Below are positions 29,474 through 38,174 of a DNA stretch of 64,000 nucleotides, one piece after another; the first letter of the stretch is position 1; each line of letters begins with the position of its first letter. The notes beneath the pieces are model-generated. The model did not search any database, was not told the origin of the DNA, and worked only from the letters and a program-made list of their open reading frames with translations. The stretch spans positions 1 to 64,000 of the forward strand of contig CAJXNL010000004.1 in assembly GCA_913057195.1 (NCBI GenBank). The letters run 5' to 3'. The position numbers and the translations under genes are program-made. This DNA comes from an uncultured Wenzhouxiangella sp. GTDB lineage: Bacteria; Pseudomonadota; Gammaproteobacteria; Xanthomonadales; Wenzhouxiangellaceae.

Positions 29474-30250
29474 ATGGATTACTCGCTGATACTCACCAGT
29501 CTGATGTTGCTCAGCGGTGTATTTTGGCTGGCGTATTTTTTTCTTCAAAGGAACAACCAGGCCTTTGAAGACTCCCGCGCTGGCAAATGGCTGGGCACCC
29601 TTGGGTCACTCTTCCCGGTGCTGTTGGTGGTTGTGAGCTTGCGTTCGTTTGTGTTCGAGCCGTTCAAAATTCCCTCAGGATCGATGATGCCCACCTTGCT
29701 TATCGGTGACTTTATTGTGGTGAATAAATATAGCTATGGCCTTCGGCTCCCTGTCACCCACACCAAAATCTGGGACACTGGTGAGCCCGAGCGTGGTGAT
29801 GTCATGGTATTCCGCTATCCCGAAGATCCAAACGTCAACTACATTAAGCGCGTGGTGGGTCTCCCGGGTGATGAGGTCACCTACCGAAACAAGGTTTTGT
29901 TTATCAACGGAGAGTTGATGAGCCAAGAGCGGATTGGGATGTGGATTGGTGAGGGACGAAACCGCAATCCACCAGGACGCAGACCTCAGCTCTTTCAGGA
30001 AGATTTGGGCGATGTTGAGCATCAGATCGTGATTTATCCCGATCAACCCGATCGTCGCGTGCAGACATGGACTGTGCCTGAGGGGCACTATTTCGTGGTG
30101 GGCGACAACCGCGATCAGTCAGCCGATTCTCGGGTCTGGGGCTTTGTCCCAGAGCGTCATCTGGTCGGTAAGGCGACGCGAATCTGGATGCACTGGGATT
30201 GTTCTCAAGGCTGTATTGGCTGGGATCGAATTGGACAAGCCATTGAATAG
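29474..30250 (+). CDS. lepB: Signal peptidase I
   Basis: Cleaves signal peptides from exported proteins at the outer face of the inner membrane. Two N-terminal membrane spans (about 5-22 and 42-60) flank a cytoplasmic loop. The catalytic Ser lies in IPSGSMMPTL and the general-base Lys in YIKRVVGLPGD. GDNRDQSADSR is the third family box. The 258-residue length is slightly short of E. coli LepB. The 3' end overlaps the rnc start by 20 bases. Confidence 0.95.
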   Translation: MDYSLILTSLMLLSGVFWLAYFFLQRNNQAFEDSRAGKWLGTLGSLFPVLLVVVSLRSFVFEPFKIPSGSMMPTLLIGDFIVVNKYSYGLRLPVTHTKIWDTGEPERGDVMVFRYPEDPNVNYIKRVVGLPGDEVTYRNKVLFINGELMSQERIGMWIGEGRNRNPPGRRPQLFQEDLGDVEHQIVIYPDQPDRRVQTWTVPEGHYFVVGDNRDQSADSRVWGFVPERHLVGKATRIWMHWDCSQGCIGWDRIGQAIE

Positions 30251-30911
30251 AATCGAAGGCATCGATTATGTCTTCAAGCATGAGCGGTTATTAACGCAGG
30301 CGCTCACCCATCGCAGTTTCGGCTCTCCGCATTATGAGCGCTTGGAGTTTCTGGGGGATGGGGTCTTAAACCTCATTGCGGCTGAAATGCTCTTTAAGGC
30401 TCATCCACATGCACCAGAGGGTGATTTGTCGCGGCTTCGCTCGCGGTTGGTCCGTGACACAACGCTTGCCGAAATCGCGAGTGACTTGGATTTGGGGAGC
30501 CATGTTCGCCTGGGGCTGGGCGAGAAAAAAAGCGGTGGTCATCTGCGCACATCGATTATGGCCGATTTGGTTGAGGCACTGGTCGGAGCGGTCTATCTGG
30601 ATGGCGGGTTCTTGGAGGCGCACCGAGTGGTGGCTGCTTTGCTGGAGACGCGGCTAAAAAATTTGCCACCCGCAGCGCATTTAAAGGATCCCAAAACGCG
30701 GCTACAAGAGGTTTGTCAGCGCCACGGCCAAGCTTTACCCCGTTACCGGATTGTGGAAGAGAAAGGCGCTGACCACGCCAAAGAGTTCTTGGTGGAATGT
30801 GCGTTGAATGGTCAATGCTCACCCACTCGAGCGCGGGCCCGCAGTCGGCGCGAAGCCGAGCAGATGGCGGCCGAGCAGATGCTTTCGCAGTGGAGCGCCG
30901 ATCATGGATAA
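30231..30911 (+). CDS. rnc: Ribonuclease III
   Basis: Cuts double-stranded RNA in rRNA processing and mRNA decay. The signature ERLEFLGDGVLN has Gly where most members have Ser or Ala. The second acidic cluster is DLVEALVGAVYLDGG, and a C-terminal double-stranded-RNA-binding domain runs from about KTRLQEVCQ to the end. A TTG at 30231 gives the usual N-terminus (LNRIEGIDYVF) and overlaps lepB; no ATG fits. The stop overlaps the era start. Confidence 0.94.
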   Translation: MDKPLNRIEGIDYVFKHERLLTQALTHRSFGSPHYERLEFLGDGVLNLIAAEMLFKAHPHAPEGDLSRLRSRLVRDTTLAEIASDLDLGSHVRLGLGEKKSGGHLRTSIMADLVEALVGAVYLDGGFLEAHRVVAALLETRLKNLPPAAHLKDPKTRLQEVCQRHGQALPRYRIVEEKGADHAKEFLVECALNGQCSPTRARARSRREAEQMAAEQMLSQWSADHG

Positions 30912-31800
30912 CCCTATGCGCGTGGGCCAAGTGGCGTTGGTGGGGCGCCCGAACGTGGGTAAGTCCACCCTCATGAACGCCCTGGTGGGCGAGCGGGTTG
31001 CCATCGTGACGCACAAACCTCAAACCACGCGCCATTCAATTCGAGGGTGGGTGACCGACGAGCGGGGCCAAGCCATTTTTGTGGATACCCCGGGCATGCA
31101 TTCGGATGCGCACAGTCTCCTGAATCACCGTTTGAACCAAATGGCCAATCAAACGCTGTTTGATGTGGACGTCGTGGTCTTGGTGGCGGATGCGACCTAC
31201 ATTTCTCAGGAGGATATGCGGGTGCTCGAAAAGCTGGCCGAGACTGATCAATGCGCCAAAATATTGGCGTTTAATAAAATTGATCAAGTTCAAGATCGGA
31301 GCGAATTGCTGGTTCAGACCAAACGTCTGACAGCGCTCTGTGCCTTCGATGCCGTGGTTTATTTGAGTGCCAAGACACGCTCGGGCTTGGATGATTTGAT
31401 GGCTGAGGTGTTCTCAAATTTGCCTGAAGGCGAGTTGATTTATCCAGTGGATGAGTTCACCGATCGCCCAGTCCGATTCTTGGTGGCCGAGTTGGTTCGC
31501 GAACAGCTCATGCTTCAGCTTCATCAGGAGATTCCCTATGGTTTGACGGTGGTCACTGAGCGTTTCGAAGAGCAAGATGACCGAGTGCATATCCACGCGC
31601 TGATCATTGTGGGCGAGGAGCGTCACAAGGGCATGGTGATTGGAAAAAAAGGCGATGTCTTAAAGCGCGTGGGCACGCGCGCTCGTCAGCGCATTGAACA
31701 ACTCCTCGATCAGTCGGTGCACTTGGAGCTGCATGTCAAAACAAAGTCTCGATGGATGGAGAACGCCCATCAACTCGATCAATTGGGGTATGCGCAGTAA
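30904..31800 (+). CDS. era: GTPase Era
   Basis: Binds 16S rRNA and aids 30S subunit assembly. The GTPase domain has GRPNVGKSTL, DTPGMH and NKIDQV, and a KH RNA-binding domain lies at the C-terminus (VIGKKGDVLKRVGTRARQ). The ATG at 30904 overlaps the end of rnc; the open frame continues upstream without conserved sequence. The last base of its TAA is the first base of the recO ATG. Confidence 0.96.
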   Translation: MDNPMRVGQVALVGRPNVGKSTLMNALVGERVAIVTHKPQTTRHSIRGWVTDERGQAIFVDTPGMHSDAHSLLNHRLNQMANQTLFDVDVVVLVADATYISQEDMRVLEKLAETDQCAKILAFNKIDQVQDRSELLVQTKRLTALCAFDAVVYLSAKTRSGLDDLMAEVFSNLPEGELIYPVDEFTDRPVRFLVAELVREQLMLQLHQEIPYGLTVVTERFEEQDDRVHIHALIIVGEERHKGMVIGKKGDVLKRVGTRARQRIEQLLDQSVHLELHVKTKSRWMENAHQLDQLGYAQ

Positions 31801-32510
31801 TGCAGGGGCACCTCTGTTCAACGGATGGGTGGGTGCTGCACCGGCGACCGTGGCGCGAGACCAGCGCACTGGTCGATGTGTTGACTGCTGATTTTGGGCG
31901 GCTGGGCTTGGTGGCAAAAGGCGCGCGCGGGCAACGCTCGCCATGGCGAGGACTTGTTGAGCCTTTTGTTCCACTGTCGCTGGACTATAGCCAAAAAGGC
32001 GAGATGGGGACTTTGCGGTCTTTGGAGCCGAATGGGCATCGGGTCGCTTTGACGGGCGTCTCCCTTTGGAGCGGTTTGTATGCCAACGAGTTGGTGCTGT
32101 GTTTGATCGACCGGGATGAACCGATGGATGGGTTGTTTGCAGCCTACTCAATATTGATGTCTGAGTTGGGCTCGGTCAGTCACCCCGGACCAGCGTTGCG
32201 TGTGTTCGAATGGCGAGTGCTGACCCTGCTGGGCGTGGCGCCATCGCTCGTTGAGCAGGCGCATGCGTTGGGACCAATTGTGGCGACGGGTCATTACCGC
32301 TTGGAGTCTGAGGCAGGGTTTGTTGCCTCCCCCACAGCTGGACGTGATACTGTCTCGGGCGAGGCGATCGGCTGGCTGGCCAACCCCAGCCAGAACGCCG
32401 AGGCGCCAGATTTGGCTCAGCAGGCGCTGAGAATCACGCGTCAGTTGATTGATCATCAGCTGGCGGGGCGGACACTGAAAACTCGATCACTTTTAAGGCA
32501 GCTTCAATGA
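31800..32510 (+). CDS. recO: DNA repair protein RecO
   Basis: Helps RecR load RecA onto single-stranded DNA in gap repair. The 236 residues start with an OB-fold domain ([35 protein letters not shown]) and continue with the helical RecO domain ([11 protein letters not shown]). The zinc-binding cysteines of some RecO proteins are absent, as in E. coli. The position after era is standard. It overlaps pdxJ by four bases. Confidence 0.94.
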   Translation: MQGHLCSTDGWVLHRRPWRETSALVDVLTADFGRLGLVAKGARGQRSPWRGLVEPFVPLSLDYSQKGEMGTLRSLEPNGHRVALTGVSLWSGLYANELVLCLIDRDEPMDGLFAAYSILMSELGSVSHPGPALRVFEWRVLTLLGVAPSLVEQAHALGPIVATGHYRLESEAGFVASPTAGRDTVSGEAIGWLANPSQNAEAPDLAQQALRITRQLIDHQLAGRTLKTRSLLRQLQ

Positions 32511-33229
32511 CGCAACGACAACTGGGTGTCAATATTGATCATGTGGCCACGCTTCGCCAAGCGCGAGGGACCGATTATCCAAACGTCATCGATGCGGCCA
32601 AGATGGCCCAGGCGGCGGGGGCGGATCTGATCACCGTGCATTTACGCGAGGACCGCCGTCATATCCAGGATCGGGATGTGGTGGCTTTGGCTGAGGTGCT
32701 GGAGATTCGTCTAAACCTGGAAATGGCGGTCAGCGATGAAATGATCGACCTGGCTTGTCGACTCGTCCCCAGCGATGTGTGCTTGGTGCCGGAGAAAAGA
32801 GCGGAGTTGACCACAGAAGGGGGCTTAGACGTCGTCACCGGATTTGAGCAAATCAGGGAGGCCACCGCCAAGCTGCATCAGGCGGGCTGCCGCGTGAGTC
32901 TGTTTATTGACCCTAGCGCCGAGCAGATTGAAGCTGCCAACGCAGCGGGCGCAAAAGTCATTGAGCTTCACACGGGGGATTACGCCAATGCTCAAGGTCA
33001 CCAACGTCAAGCCGCACTCGATCGATTGTGCCAGGCTTCGCAAGTGGCGCAGGCATTTGGATTACAGGTGAATTCGGGTCACGGGTTAACGTTGGCCAAC
33101 GTCCAGCCCGTGGCAGCCATTGAGGGGATGCGTGAGTTAAACATCGGCCATGCCATCGTCTCGCGGGCGGTGTTTGTGGGCCTTGCTGAGGCCGTTAAAG
33201 AAATGCGTCAGGCGATCGAATCGGCGTGA
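32507..33229 (+). CDS. pdxJ: Pyridoxine 5'-phosphate synthase
   Basis: Joins deoxyxylulose 5-phosphate and aminoacetone phosphate to make pyridoxine phosphate, the last ring-forming step of the DXP-dependent B6 pathway. [17 protein letters not shown] is the family start, followed by [22 protein letters not shown] and FIDPS. The C-terminal [11 protein letters not shown] and [11 protein letters not shown] are also conserved. The 240-residue length is normal. It ends the lepA-to-pdxJ run, seven bases from a convergent gene. Confidence 0.96.
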   Translation: MTQRQLGVNIDHVATLRQARGTDYPNVIDAAKMAQAAGADLITVHLREDRRHIQDRDVVALAEVLEIRLNLEMAVSDEMIDLACRLVPSDVCLVPEKRAELTTEGGLDVVTGFEQIREATAKLHQAGCRVSLFIDPSAEQIEAANAAGAKVIELHTGDYANAQGHQRQAALDRLCQASQVAQAFGLQVNSGHGLTLANVQPVAAIEGMRELNIGHAIVSRAVFVGLAEAVKEMRQAIESA

Positions 33230-33236
33230 CCGCAAG

Positions 33237-34505
33237 TCAGTTCGGTGCCGAGGGCATTGGTTTGAGCTGTGCTTTTTTTATTCGCTTATCATCAAGTTCC
33301 ACGATGGTGATTTGATGATCGCCAAGTCGAAGACAGGTTCGGCCCTCAGGCAACGATTCGAGATGTTCCAAGATCAAGCCATTGAGCGTGCTCGCCTCTG
33401 AGCTGGGCAGCTCACTGTCCAAGTGGCGGTTGAGCATTCGGAGGGTTGCACCGGCATCCACCAAGTAGCTTCCATCCTCCTGTTGGCGTATTTTCCGTTT
33501 TGGCAGAATGCCCTCGGTGGTGTACTCGCCAACAATCTCTTCGAGAATGTCATCGAGCGTCACCAAGCCTTGAATATCCCCATATTCATCCACAACAAGC
33601 CCCAGACGTCGTTCACGCGTTTGGAACTCGAGCAGTTGTTGGGTCAGCGTTGTGCCCTCGGGAATAAAGTACGCGGTTCGAGTGGCCTCAATGAGCCCAT
33701 GGCGGTCCAGCCGGCCCTGGGACAGGCGAGGCAGAATAGAGCGAACGTGCAACAGCCCTTGGACATTGTCCAAGTCCCCATCCCAAACAGGCAGTCGGGT
33801 GTGGACTGTTTGCGAGAGCCGCTCGACAATGCTGGGCCAATCGTCCGCCAGATCGATGCCCACAATATCACCACGCGGCACCATCACATCATCAATTGAG
33901 CCGTGCTCAAGGTCGAGTATGTTCAAAAGCATCTGCTGATGGTTGTGTGAGATCTGGCGCCCACTCTCTTGCAACACCACGCGAAGCTCCTCGCGACTCA
34001 GTGCCTCACTTTGGATGCTTGGTGACTTCACGCCAAACGGCCGCAGAAATAGGGAGACAACCAGGTTGATCACCCAAACCATCGGATAGGTGACTTTAAG
34101 AAGTGGCACCAATATAAGGCTGGCTGGGTAGGCAATGACCTGAGGATGCATGGCCGCAAGGGTCTTTGGGAGCAATTCGGCAAAGATCAAAACCACCGCC
34201 GTGAGCATCACCGTTGATACCCAAACGCCCGATTCGCCCAGCAACCTGAGGGCAATAAGGGTCGCCACCGAGGCCGCCATGATGTTGACCAAATTATTGC
34301 CCAACAAAATCAGTCCAAACATTCGGTCAGGTTGGGCCAGAAGTTGACCTGCCCGTTTGGCGCCTGGACTGCCGCCTTGGGCATCATGTCGCAGTCGGTA
34401 GCGGTTCAATGCGACCAAACCGGTCTCTGAACTGGAGAAAAAGGCCGACAGCACCAACAGAATCACCAAAAATCCCAAAAGGGCGGTCAAGGGGACATCA
34501 CTCAT
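33237..34505 (-). CDS. CorC/HlyC-family membrane protein (DUF21, CBS pair), YfjD-like
   Basis: A 422-residue inner-membrane protein. The N-terminal DUF21 domain (about 1-180) has four hydrophobic segments and FFSSSETGLVALNRYRL. A CBS pair follows (MVPRGDIVGID, LVVDEYGDIQGLVTLDDILEEIVGE), then a C-terminal CorC_HlyC domain. Relatives are linked to magnesium or cobalt efflux, though transport is shown for few. It stands between pdxJ (convergent) and ffh (divergent), next to ffh as in many gammaproteobacteria. Confidence 0.9.
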   Translation of the reverse strand: MSDVPLTALLGFLVILLVLSAFFSSSETGLVALNRYRLRHDAQGGSPGAKRAGQLLAQPDRMFGLILLGNNLVNIMAASVATLIALRLLGESGVWVSTVMLTAVVLIFAELLPKTLAAMHPQVIAYPASLILVPLLKVTYPMVWVINLVVSLFLRPFGVKSPSIQSEALSREELRVVLQESGRQISHNHQQMLLNILDLEHGSIDDVMVPRGDIVGIDLADDWPSIVERLSQTVHTRLPVWDGDLDNVQGLLHVRSILPRLSQGRLDRHGLIEATRTAYFIPEGTTLTQQLLEFQTRERRLGLVVDEYGDIQGLVTLDDILEEIVGEYTTEGILPKRKIRQQEDGSYLVDAGATLRMLNRHLDSELPSSEASTLNGLILEHLESLPEGRTCLRLGDHQITIVELDDKRIKKAQLKPMPSAPN

Positions 34506-34589
34506 GGATTAGAAATTGGCCGAGGGCCCAGGTCTGGACATGGGCTTGAGTATAATCAAGATCAGGACACAACACCAAAAGTCATTGTC

Positions 34590-35963
34590 ATGTTTGATCA
34601 GCTCTCCAATCGCCTCTCTTCGACGCTTGAGCGCCTGCGAGGCGGTGGCAAGCTCACCGAGGCCAATATTCAAGAAACCCTTCGAGAGGTCCGCATTGCA
34701 CTGCTAGAAGCCGATGTGGCGCTGCCTGTCGTCCGCAACTTCATCGAGCAGGCCAAAGCCCGGGCCGTTGGCCAAGAGGTGATGGGTTCGCTCAAGCCAG
34801 GGCAGGCCATGGTGAAGGTGGTCCATGAAGAGCTGCAAAAGGCGCTGGGAGAAAGCCAAGCGGCGTTGGCATTGGACCAGGCGCCGCCGGTGGTGATCGT
34901 GCTGGCCGGGCTTCAAGGCGCAGGCAAAACCACCACAGCGGGCAAATTGGCCCGCTGGATCGGTGAGCGTCATCAAAAGTCGGTGTTGCTGGCGAGCTGT
35001 GACCGTTACCGGCCCGCAGCGATTGATCAATTGGAGACCCTGGCAGATCAGGTGGAGGCGGGGTTCTTTCGGGCGAGCAGGACCGATGATGCGGTGGCCA
35101 TGGCCCAAGAAGCGCTGGCTGAGGCCAAACGGCAGTTTGCAGATGTTCTGATTGTCGATACGGCCGGCAGGCTGGCCATCGATGAGGCGATGATGGATGA
35201 AATCAAAGCCATTGAGCAAACCACCCAACCGACTGAGGTGTTGTTTGTCGTTGACAGCATGACCGGTCAGGACGCCGCCACCACGGCACAGGCGTTTAAT
35301 GCTGCCCTGCCGCTGACTGGGGTGATTTTGACCAAGACCGATGGCGATGCCAGAGGTGGAGCCGCACTGTCTGTGGCATCGATTACGGGGGCACCAATCA
35401 AGTTCCTCGGCACAGGTGAGAAACTCGATGGTTTGGAGGCCTTCCACCCCGATCGGTTGGCGTCGCGCATTCTCGGTATGGGCGATGTGCTGAGTTTGGT
35501 CGAAGATGTGGAGCGCAGCGTTGATCAGAAAAAGGCGCGTCGCCTGGCCAACAAGACAGGCAAGGGGGCACGGCGCTTTGGATTGGATGACATGCGCGAT
35601 CAGCTGCAGCAGATGGAGTCGATGGGCGGGATGGCCGCGCTGTTAGACAAACTGCCCGGTATGGGGCAGGTGCCACAAGCGGCGCAGGATCAACTCGACG
35701 ACCGCCAGAATCGGCGCAACATTGCCATTATCAATGCCATGACGCCGAAAGAGCGGCGGTTTCCAGACACCATCAATGGGTCTCGAAAGCGCCGGATCGC
35801 GCAGGGTTCAGGCACCGACATTCCCACCGTGAACCGCTTGCTCAAACAGCACAAGCAGATGCAAAAAATGATGAAAAAGGCCGGCAACAAGGCATCCATG
35901 GCAAAAATGATGAAGCGCTTGCCCGGTGGCGGCATGCCTGGCGGCGGGGGTTTGGGGCCTTAA
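34590..35963 (+). CDS. ffh: Signal recognition particle protein
   Basis: Binds signal sequences of nascent membrane proteins together with 4.5S RNA. The N domain (FDQLSNRLSSTLERLRG) is followed by the G domain with GLQGAGKTTTAGKLA, DTAGR and TKTDGDARGGAAL. The methionine-rich M domain (QMESMGGMAALLDKLPGMG, KQMQKMMKKAG) forms the C-terminus. The 457-residue length is typical. The SRP RNA gene is not in the window. TATAAT at 34551-34556 may be a -10, but no good -35 is visible. Confidence 0.96.
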   Translation: MFDQLSNRLSSTLERLRGGGKLTEANIQETLREVRIALLEADVALPVVRNFIEQAKARAVGQEVMGSLKPGQAMVKVVHEELQKALGESQAALALDQAPPVVIVLAGLQGAGKTTTAGKLARWIGERHQKSVLLASCDRYRPAAIDQLETLADQVEAGFFRASRTDDAVAMAQEALAEAKRQFADVLIVDTAGRLAIDEAMMDEIKAIEQTTQPTEVLFVVDSMTGQDAATTAQAFNAALPLTGVILTKTDGDARGGAALSVASITGAPIKFLGTGEKLDGLEAFHPDRLASRILGMGDVLSLVEDVERSVDQKKARRLANKTGKGARRFGLDDMRDQLQQMESMGGMAALLDKLPGMGQVPQAAQDQLDDRQNRRNIAIINAMTPKERRFPDTINGSRKRRIAQGSGTDIPTVNRLLKQHKQMQKMMKKAGNKASMAKMMKRLPGGGMPGGGGLGP

Positions 35964-35978
35964 AGTGGCCTAACCCCT

Positions 35979-36006
35979 TTATTGTGCGGGGTATTTGAGC
36001 TAAGAT
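35979..36006 (+). promoter_or_regulatory. Possible sigma-70 promoter of the rpsP operon
   Basis: TTATTG (35979-35984), 16 bases, TAAGAT (36001-36006), about 55 bases before the rpsP start. A GGCC/GGCC and GGGG/CCCC hairpin just upstream (about 35948-35978) may end ffh transcription. Both are judged by eye only. Confidence 0.35.
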
Positions 36007-36062
36007 AGGCGGTTTCCCGAGGCGGTTGCACTGGCCTCGTTAGGACAGATGGAGCAAATTGG

Positions 36063-36323
36063 ATGGTCAAGATACGTTTAAGCCGGGGCGGGGCAAAAAA
36101 GCAGCCGTACTACCATATCGTCGTGACAGACAGCCGCTCGCGCCGTGATGGTCGCAACATTGAGCGCGTGGGCTTTTTTAATCCCGTGGCCCAGGGCCAA
36201 GAAGAGCGTTTGAGACTCGACACGGGCCGGGTGGAACACTGGATCAATCAGGGCGCCCAAGTGTCTGAGCGCGTCCAACACCTGGTCGCTGAAGCACGCA
36301 AGGCCAACCAAGCGGCGGCCTAA
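36063..36323 (+). CDS. rpsP: Small ribosomal subunit protein bS16
   Basis: A structural protein of the 30S subunit. The 86 residues start with [21 protein letters not shown] and include [19 protein letters not shown], both diagnostic. It heads the rpsP-rimM-trmD-rplS operon, whose order is conserved in proteobacteria. Its stop overlaps the rimM ATG by one base. Confidence 0.97.
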   Translation: MVKIRLSRGGAKKQPYYHIVVTDSRSRRDGRNIERVGFFNPVAQGQEERLRLDTGRVEHWINQGAQVSERVQHLVAEARKANQAAA

Positions 36324-36850
36324 TGTCGCCTGCCTCAACCGAGAACCCGGTCGTGGTTGGTCGGATTCTCGGTCCCTGGGGCGTTCAGGGTTGGCTGCAA
36401 ATCTACTCCTACACCGTGCCTCGCGAGGGCATTTTCGGATACGCTCCATGGTTGATCGGCGGCGCAGATGCGCCTGTCGATGTCGTCAATCACAAAGTCT
36501 CAGGTAAGCGCTTGGTCGTCCAGCTGCCCGGCGTGAACAGCCCAGAAGAGGCCGCACGCTGGGTCGATCAAGACATTGCAGTGGAGCGTCGCCAATTGCC
36601 AGCATTGGAGCAAGGGGAGTTTTACTGGCACGATTTGATTGGCTGCAGCGTCATCAACCGCGATCATGACACGCTGGGCGTGGTGCGTACCGTGTTCGCC
36701 ACAGGGGCCAATGATGTCTTAGAAGTCGCCCCTGACGCTGCCCAAAAACCCACCTTGATACCGTTTGTCATGGGCGTATACATCGATTCTGTGGATATTG
36801 AAGCTGGTCTTATTGTTGTCGATTGGCCCATTGACTGGCTGGAGAGATGA
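36323..36850 (+). CDS. rimM: Ribosome maturation factor RimM
   Basis: Binds S19 and aids late 30S assembly. The 175 residues have the N-terminal RimM barrel (VVVGRILGPWGVQGWLQIYS) and a C-terminal PRC barrel (GEFYWHDLIGCSVIN, LIPFVMGVYIDSVD). It overlaps trmD by four bases. Confidence 0.95.
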   Translation: MSPASTENPVVVGRILGPWGVQGWLQIYSYTVPREGIFGYAPWLIGGADAPVDVVNHKVSGKRLVVQLPGVNSPEEAARWVDQDIAVERRQLPALEQGEFYWHDLIGCSVINRDHDTLGVVRTVFATGANDVLEVAPDAAQKPTLIPFVMGVYIDSVDIEAGLIVVDWPIDWLER

Positions 36851-37593
36851 TGCTTCGCCGCATCGACATCATTACCCTGTTTCCTGAATGGTTTGATTCT
36901 GTGAAGACCTTGGGTTTGACCGGCCGTGCGATCGACCAAGGCCAGGTCGAGCTGAAGTGCTGGAATCCAAGAGACTTCACTGACGATCCTCATCGGAGCG
37001 TGGATGATCGCCCATATGGGGGCGGACCTGGGATGGTGATGCGTCCTGAGCCGTTGGCGCTGGCCATTGAGGCGGCTCAAGCCAACGGCGCCGCCTCAGC
37101 AGTGACGTATCTCAGTCCTCAGGGACAACTGCTCGACCAGGCAGGCATTCAAGCCCTTTCAAAGCGGTCTCAGTGGCTTTTGCTGTGTGGGCGCTATGAG
37201 GGCATTGACGAGCGCCTGATTGAGGCACTGGTGGATGAAGAGCTCTCCATCGGGGATTATGTCTTGTCAGGCGGCGAGCCGGCTGCGTGGGTTGTGATGG
37301 ATGCCGCCATTCGGCTGCTGCCGGGTGTGCTCGGTCACCCCGAGTCCGCCGAGCAAGACTCCTTCAGTGCGGGTCGGTTGGATCACCCGCATTACACACG
37401 ACCCTCAACTTGGCGGGGACGCGCGGTGCCCCCGGCGCTTGTCAGCGGTGACCATGGCCTGATTGAGCAGTGGCGTGCACAGATCGCCGCGGAGCGGACA
37501 AAAGCGCGACGCCCTGACCTTTGGGCACGTCCCGCCGCATCGGACCCGGAGGCGTCGGATGTGCCGCCGCCCGCGCCGAAGCATGATTTGTGA
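36847..37593 (+). CDS. trmD: tRNA (guanine-37-N1)-methyltransferase
   Basis: Methylates G37 of tRNAs reading CNN and some other codons, which prevents frameshifting. The SPOUT knot is clear: DDRPYGGGPGMVM, LLCGRYEGIDERLIE and SIGDYVLSGGEPAA. The C-terminal substrate-contacting DHPHYTRP is present. The 248-residue length is normal, with a short Pro/Ala-rich tail. rplS follows after 87 bases. Confidence 0.97.
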   Translation: MMLRRIDIITLFPEWFDSVKTLGLTGRAIDQGQVELKCWNPRDFTDDPHRSVDDRPYGGGPGMVMRPEPLALAIEAAQANGAASAVTYLSPQGQLLDQAGIQALSKRSQWLLLCGRYEGIDERLIEALVDEELSIGDYVLSGGEPAAWVVMDAAIRLLPGVLGHPESAEQDSFSAGRLDHPHYTRPSTWRGRAVPPALVSGDHGLIEQWRAQIAAERTKARRPDLWARPAASDPEASDVPPPAPKHDL

Positions 37594-37680
37594 CGGTGGG
37601 CATGGAAAATCCTCGAAAAAGCGGGTAAAATGGCGGGCTTATGTCCAATCGGGGACCGGCGATTCAGTGAGACGGCAGCC

Positions 37681-38046
37681 ATGACGAACATCATCGACGA
37701 AATCAACCAAGAACAAACACAAAAAGAGATCCCTGCTTTTGTCGCAGGCGACACCATCAGCGTCAACCTCTGGGTTCGCGAGGGCGACCGGCAACGTCTT
37801 CAGGCGTTTGAGGGCGTGGTGATCGCCCGTCGCAACCGTGGGCTGCACTCGGCGTTTACCGTCAGAAAGATCTCGCATGGCACCGGTGTTGAACGGGTGT
37901 TTCAAACCTACAGCCCGTTGATTGAATCCATCGAAGTCAAGCGTCGTGGCAAAGTCCGGCGCGCGAAGCTGTTTTATCTTCGCAATCTCGAGGGCAAAGC
38001 GGCACGCATTAAAGAACGGCTGGGTAAGCGCAAAGCGGCCAGCTGA
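37681..38046 (+). CDS. rplS: Large ribosomal subunit protein bL19
   Basis: A 50S subunit protein at the subunit interface. The 121 residues contain [38 protein letters not shown] and a C-terminal [20 protein letters not shown], all typical. The ATG at 37681 gives the usual start (TNIIDEI). It closes the operon and is followed by a strong terminator. Confidence 0.97.
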   Translation: MTNIIDEINQEQTQKEIPAFVAGDTISVNLWVREGDRQRLQAFEGVVIARRNRGLHSAFTVRKISHGTGVERVFQTYSPLIESIEVKRRGKVRRAKLFYLRNLEGKAARIKERLGKRKAAS

Positions 38047-38077
38047 TTGGGCGGTGCCCAAGCGCCAGTCGATCAAA

Positions 38078-38100
38078 GCCGCCCCCGGGGCGGCTTTTTT
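38078..38100 (+). terminator. Rho-independent terminator after rplS
   Basis: GC-rich arms GCCGCCCC and GGGGCGGC (38078-38094) followed by six T (38095-38100). It ends the rpsP operon 31 bases after the rplS stop. Confidence 0.85.
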
Positions 38101-38128
38101 ATGTGCGGGCATTGGCGCGAAATTAGGC

Positions 38129-38157
38129 CTTGAAAAAAGAGGATATGATCCCCATAC
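38129..38157 (+). promoter_or_regulatory. Sigma-32 promoter of htpG
   Basis: CTTGAAA (38129-38135), 14 bases, CCCCATAC (38150-38157). This is a near-perfect RpoH promoter. It lies 17 bases before the htpG start, whose SD-like GGTGATC follows the predicted transcription start. htpG is a standard RpoH target. Confidence 0.8.
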
Positions 38158-38174
38158 CTGACAGTCGGTGATCA

